From NCBI GenBank assembly GCA_910592205.1, contig CAJVPJ010001137.1:1-11982 (forward strand): a stretch of 11,982 nucleotides of DNA. Direction: 5' to 3'. Made by a program: the position numbers and the translations under genes. This stretch comes from Paraglomus occultum. Its lineage: Eukaryota; Glomeromycota; Glomeromycetes; Paraglomerales; Paraglomeraceae. Below, one piece after another: positions 11,182 to 11,982 of the stretch. A model generated the notes under the pieces. The model had not been told where the DNA came from. It saw only the letters and a program-made list of their open reading frames with translations, and ran no database searches. Each line of letters opens with the position of its first letter. The stretch's first letter is position 1.

Positions 11182-11747
11182 TCAAACTCTTCGCTTTTTG
11201 TTTTTGAGCTTAGAAATAATTTCATTATTGTTTTTCTTTATTTTGGCGTTTTCCCCGAGTACCTTTTTTTTTCCGCCATACTTGCAACGCATTCCCAAAT
11301 CTAAAGTAGAGAATATTTTAAGAAACATGCCTTTTCCTATAGCGTTATAGAATTGGGAAATAAAAAAAAATAGACTTACCTGATTCCACGATTACCATAG
11401 AGGTGGCATCAGGAGTAGAGATATTAGAATTATTCGTGTTGTTCTGTCTTTAAAAAATAAGTACATGTTTACTAGTTACGTGTATGGTGATTAATAAGCG
11501 CAATTTACTTTATTTGCGTAACGAAAAACGGCGAGTCGCAATCAAGGTATGAATGTATATATTATCCGTTGCTGCGCATTTGCAAGGAAACGACTCAGAG
11601 CTTGCCAAGCTAGTAGCTTTTTGTTTTGTTCAAAACTTTAAAGACTTACTTAGCGGAGAACAATAAACTTACGATGAGTTTTACTAAGGTCGACACTGAA
11701 TTATTTCTAACTCTGCATGTTTTATGCAATTTTTTGCCGCAAATCAT
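11182..11747 (-). CDS. Candidate small three-exon gene, basic protein of unknown family
   Basis: Proposed exons are 11747-11673, 11443-11380 and 11300-11182. Donors ATC|GTAAGT and CAG|GTAAGT are strong, the acceptors are AAAGACAG and TACTTTAG, and phases match (0, then 1). The product would be 85 residues. It starts MICGKKLHKTCRV, passes through an Asn/Ser/Thr-rich linker (NNTNNSNISTPDATSMVIVE), and ends in a Lys-rich tail (GGKKKVLGENAKIKKNN..., KLKNKKRRV). The tail looks like a nuclear localisation or nucleic-acid-binding segment. The first exon is open upstream to a stop at 11811-11813 and has a CxxC pair (CMIC), so the gene may begin further upstream, even outside the window, and the Cys pairs could be part of a zinc-binding domain. 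I do not recognise the family. Exons two and three are better supported than the first. Confidence 0.5.
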
Positions 11748-11907
11748 ACATACAATCGCGCAAACTAACCGATTCACAACGAGGTGCCCAATGTAAGTTG
11801 TTTTATCTATCTACGTACAGTGCATGCAGAAGAGAATGAAAGCCCAAAAGACGGATCTATTAAGGGGATGGGAGAAGATATCGTAGAAACTTCACGGATT
11901 TATTGTA

Positions 11908-11982
11908 CACAGTGAAACTCGATAAGTCGGACACGACGGGCTGGGCATGGCTGTCCGACTTATCGAGAAATCCGAGTTATCG
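11908..11982 (+). mobile_element. Terminus of a pogo/Tigger-like DNA transposon, cut by the window end
   Basis: From about 11908 the sequence reads CACAGTGAAACTCGATAAGT next to a TA. This resembles pogo/Tigger-type ends, which start CAGT(G/A).AAC.TCGAT and insert at TA. A perfect 16-nt inverted repeat (11918-11933 with 11952-11967) encloses an 18-nt loop. A third, imperfect copy of the arm follows (TCCGAGTTATCG at 11971-11982). The rest lies outside the window, so neither a transposase nor the second end can be seen. Confidence 0.55.

Noticed and set aside
11671-11793. Plus-strand 40-codon ORF beginning MSFTKVDTELF, antisense to the candidate small gene
   Set aside because: It has no family match or other support, while the minus-strand reading has compatible splice sites, phase and a downstream AATAAA.

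Overview
This is an AT-rich, intron-bearing animal genomic window, most likely from an insect and perhaps a hymenopteran such as an ant. The evidence is many short introns (mostly 68-173 nt) with GT..AG ends, animal gene families (a KIAA0930/DUF2045 homologue and a DDX5/Rm62-type DEAD-box helicase), and decayed mariner, BEL/Pao-like and pogo/Tigger-like transposon sequence. The order-level guess is inference. All exon structures were built by hand from splice sites, phase continuity and family conservation.

Layout. (1) 622-2261, minus strand: a complete five-exon KIAA0930 homologue (444 codons). (2) 2262-4811: a 2.5-kb AT-rich intergenic region with a TTA/CTA microsatellite, two copies of an unknown repeat in opposite orientation, and a decayed fragment resembling a BEL/Pao retrotransposon protease. 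(3) 4812-5354, plus strand: a three-exon gene for a 129-residue protein resembling mitochondrial large-subunit protein mL59. (4) 5388-6656: a near-full-length but frameshifted mariner (D34D type) flanked by TA duplications. It lies between the mL59-like stop codon and what looks like that gene's original AATAAA signal. (5) 6791-9989, minus strand: a complete eight-exon DEAD-box RNA helicase (578 codons) of the DDX5/Rm62/Dbp2 group, with all core motifs and one unusually long 848-nt intron. (6) 9990-11158: helicase upstream region with no recognisable gene. (7) 11182-11747, minus strand: a candidate three-exon gene for an 85-residue basic protein of unknown family. (8) 11908-11982: a hairpin-rich terminus resembling a pogo/Tigger transposon, running off the window.

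The genes do not form an operon. The two recognised minus-strand genes and the mL59-like gene look like independent housekeeping loci. The mL59-like gene and the helicase are convergent, and their 3' ends nearly met before the mariner inserted between them. I see no convincing new multi-gene system. The most interesting points are the mariner displacing a polyadenylation signal, the unrecognised small multi-exon gene, and the odd inverted-core/direct-flank repeat pair.
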